Assembly (NCBI GenBank): GCA_002793355.1
Contig: PFQB01000075.1
Location: forward strand, 1-13,712
Length of the DNA: 13,712 nucleotides
Source of the DNA: Candidatus Dojkabacteria bacterium CG_4_10_14_0_2_um_filter_Dojkabacteria_WS6_41_15
GTDB taxonomy: Bacteria > Patescibacteriota > Dojkabacteria > GCA-002793355
Direction of reading: 5' to 3'
The notes below the pieces were generated by a model. That model was given only the letters and a program-made list of their open reading frames with translations, did not search any database and was not told where the DNA came from. How positions within the stretch are numbered: the stretch's first letter is position 1; every line of letters starts with the position of its first letter. The position numbers were made by a program, and so were the translations under genes. Positions 12,892-13,712 of the stretch are shown in pieces.

Positions 12892-13638
12892 ATGCACAAT
12901 ATTCCCGAAAAGATACAGCTCATGAAAGAAGGGGGCAGACTGCTCTCAATATTGATGGAAAAAACGTTAGCACGAATAGGTATTGGCACTACCGGCATCG
13001 AGCTCGAAAGTTTTTTTGATACTTCACTTAAAGGACTTGGTGTTCAATCAGCCTTTAAGGGATACGAAGGCTATCCTTACCATTTATGTATTGGAATCAA
13101 TGATATGGTCGTACATGGATTTCCGTCCGCTAGGAAATTCCAGCAAGGCGAAATTGTTACGGTAGATATGGGACTGATTTACAAAGGATATTACTCAGAT
13201 ATGGCGCGAACCGTTGTAATCGGCGAAGACGTTCACGGTTATCAACCTTTTATTGACGCGGTACAAACGGCGCATTTTGCATCAGTTGCCAAAGCAAAAG
13301 TCGGAAACAAAATCGGTGATATGGCTGCAGCTTCCCAACAAATCGTGGAATTCGACCATTCTTATGGGGTTGTCCGCGAAATGGTTGGGCACGGGGTTGG
13401 CGAAAAATTACACATGAGTCCGGACGTACCTGGTTATGGTCGTGTACATACTGGACCAGTATTGAAGGAATTTCAAACTTTAGCCGTCGAGATAATTGCG
13501 ATTAGGCATCCGAACTCATCGCTTAAAAACTCGATTGATGGCTGGCAAACGTATTCAGTAGTAGGTGAGGTATGTGCAATTTATGAAAATTCGATATATG
13601 TTGGGAAACAGGGCGGGGTGTTGTTGACTAACTGCTAG
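12892..13638 (+). CDS. map: Methionine aminopeptidase, type I
   Basis: Metalloenzyme that removes the initiator methionine from nascent proteins with a small second residue. The 248 residues are the short type I form without an N-terminal zinc-finger extension. The metal ligands are visible with family spacing: Asp92 (VDMG), Asp103 (YSDMARTV), His167 (VGHGVG), Glu200 (LAVEI) and Glu232 (IYENS); His75 (VVHGFPS) and His174 (KLHMSP) of the active site are also present. Slight departures: the usual TIEP around the fourth ligand reads AVEI, and YEHT around the fifth reads YENS. It begins four bases after secY and is probably the last gene of the transcript. A deviating map is plausible as functional since all ligands remain. 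Confidence 0.96.
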   Translation: MHNIPEKIQLMKEGGRLLSILMEKTLARIGIGTTGIELESFFDTSLKGLGVQSAFKGYEGYPYHLCIGINDMVVHGFPSARKFQQGEIVTVDMGLIYKGYYSDMARTVVIGEDVHGYQPFIDAVQTAHFASVAKAKVGNKIGDMAAASQQIVEFDHSYGVVREMVGHGVGEKLHMSPDVPGYGRVHTGPVLKEFQTLAVEIIAIRHPNSSLKNSIDGWQTYSVVGEVCAIYENSIYVGKQGGVLLTNC

Positions 13639-13663
13639 CTCTTAGCTAGTAACTAGTAGTTAG
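13628..13663 (+). repeat. Nested CTAG-rich inverted repeats at the end of map
   Basis: An outer pair CTAACT/AGTTAG (13628-13633 and 13658-13663) encloses CTAGCT/AGCTAG (13635-13640 and 13644-13649) with a CTT loop. The map stop codon lies inside the element and further in-frame stops follow (TAGTAG at 13654). It precedes the GC-rich hairpin and could form part of a compound transcript end. Confidence 0.5.
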
Positions 13664-13697
13664 GGGGCCTGGGGAAAAAAGCCTCCTTGTTGTCTTA
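13662..13697 (+). terminator. Probable terminator after map
   Basis: AGGGGGC (13662-13668) pairs with GCCTCCT (13681-13687) as a seven-base stem with one G-T pair and a 12-base loop containing six A. The following TTGTTGTCTT is T-rich but not a pure run. No gene start can be supported in the remaining bases to the window end. Weak-to-moderate intrinsic terminator that would end the operon before any infA-rpmJ-rpsM type genes. Confidence 0.55.
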
Positions 13698-13712
13698 GGT
13701 GCTCGAAATTTC

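Noticed and set aside
13699..13712. GTG at 13699 as the start of a further gene
   Set aside because: Only four codons remain before the window ends, with no ribosome binding site; nothing can be supported.
1..13712. Accessory system, mobile element, CRISPR array or tRNA/rRNA gene
   Set aside because: Every stretch above about 170 bases is occupied by a conserved translation or secretion gene, and the gaps contain only short hairpins and a promoter.

Overview
The window is a single-strand, very compact translation operon from a bacterium: the 3' part of fusA (EF-G), then tuf (EF-Tu), then a fused S10-spc ribosomal protein cluster in the order rpsJ-rplC-rplD-rplW-rplB-rpsS-rplV-rpsC-rplP-rpmC-rpsQ-rplN-rplX-rplE-rpsN-rpsH-rplF-rplR-rpsE-rplO, followed by secY and map. 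All 24 genes are on the + strand. No RNA gene, mobile element, CRISPR array or defence gene was seen.

The likely source is a member of the Candidate Phyla Radiation (Patescibacteria). The main reason is that rpmD (ribosomal protein L30), which normally sits between rpsE and rplO, is absent: those two genes overlap. Loss of L30 is a known hallmark of that radiation. The usual adk between secY and map is also missing, proteins are somewhat short or divergent, DNA is moderately AT-rich, and Shine-Dalgarno sites are weak or absent at many starts. UGA is used as a normal stop (rplD, rplN), which argues against the UGA-glycine lineages Gracilibacteria and Absconditabacteria. I cannot place it to class.

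Layout: 1-1544 holds EF-G domains II-V. The 167-base gap 1545-1711 holds two hairpins and a good candidate promoter for tuf. EF-Tu (1712-2878) is followed by a strong GAAA-loop hairpin that looks like a terminator or attenuator only 31 bases before rpsJ. From 2936 to 13638 the genes are separated by at most 20 bases or overlap, so they are probably one transcript with translational coupling. A palindrome cluster and a GC-rich hairpin after map suggest the transcript ends there.

The genes supply the two GTPase elongation factors, 20 ribosomal proteins of both subunits, the SecY protein-export channel that docks on the ribosome, and the enzyme that trims the initiator methionine from nascent chains.

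The most striking observation is in the GTPases. EF-Tu has lost the guanine-specificity aspartate of the G4 motif (NKxD is NKFG) and has gained an aspartate in the neighbouring G5 loop (SAL is DAF). The G5 region of EF-G in the same operon is likewise rewritten and carries an aspartate (GGDS in place of GSAF). This could mean that base recognition has moved from G4 to G5. Other points of interest are an asparagine/glycine-rich disordered N-terminus on S5, heavy use of the arginine codon CGA, and an altered L2 active-region motif.
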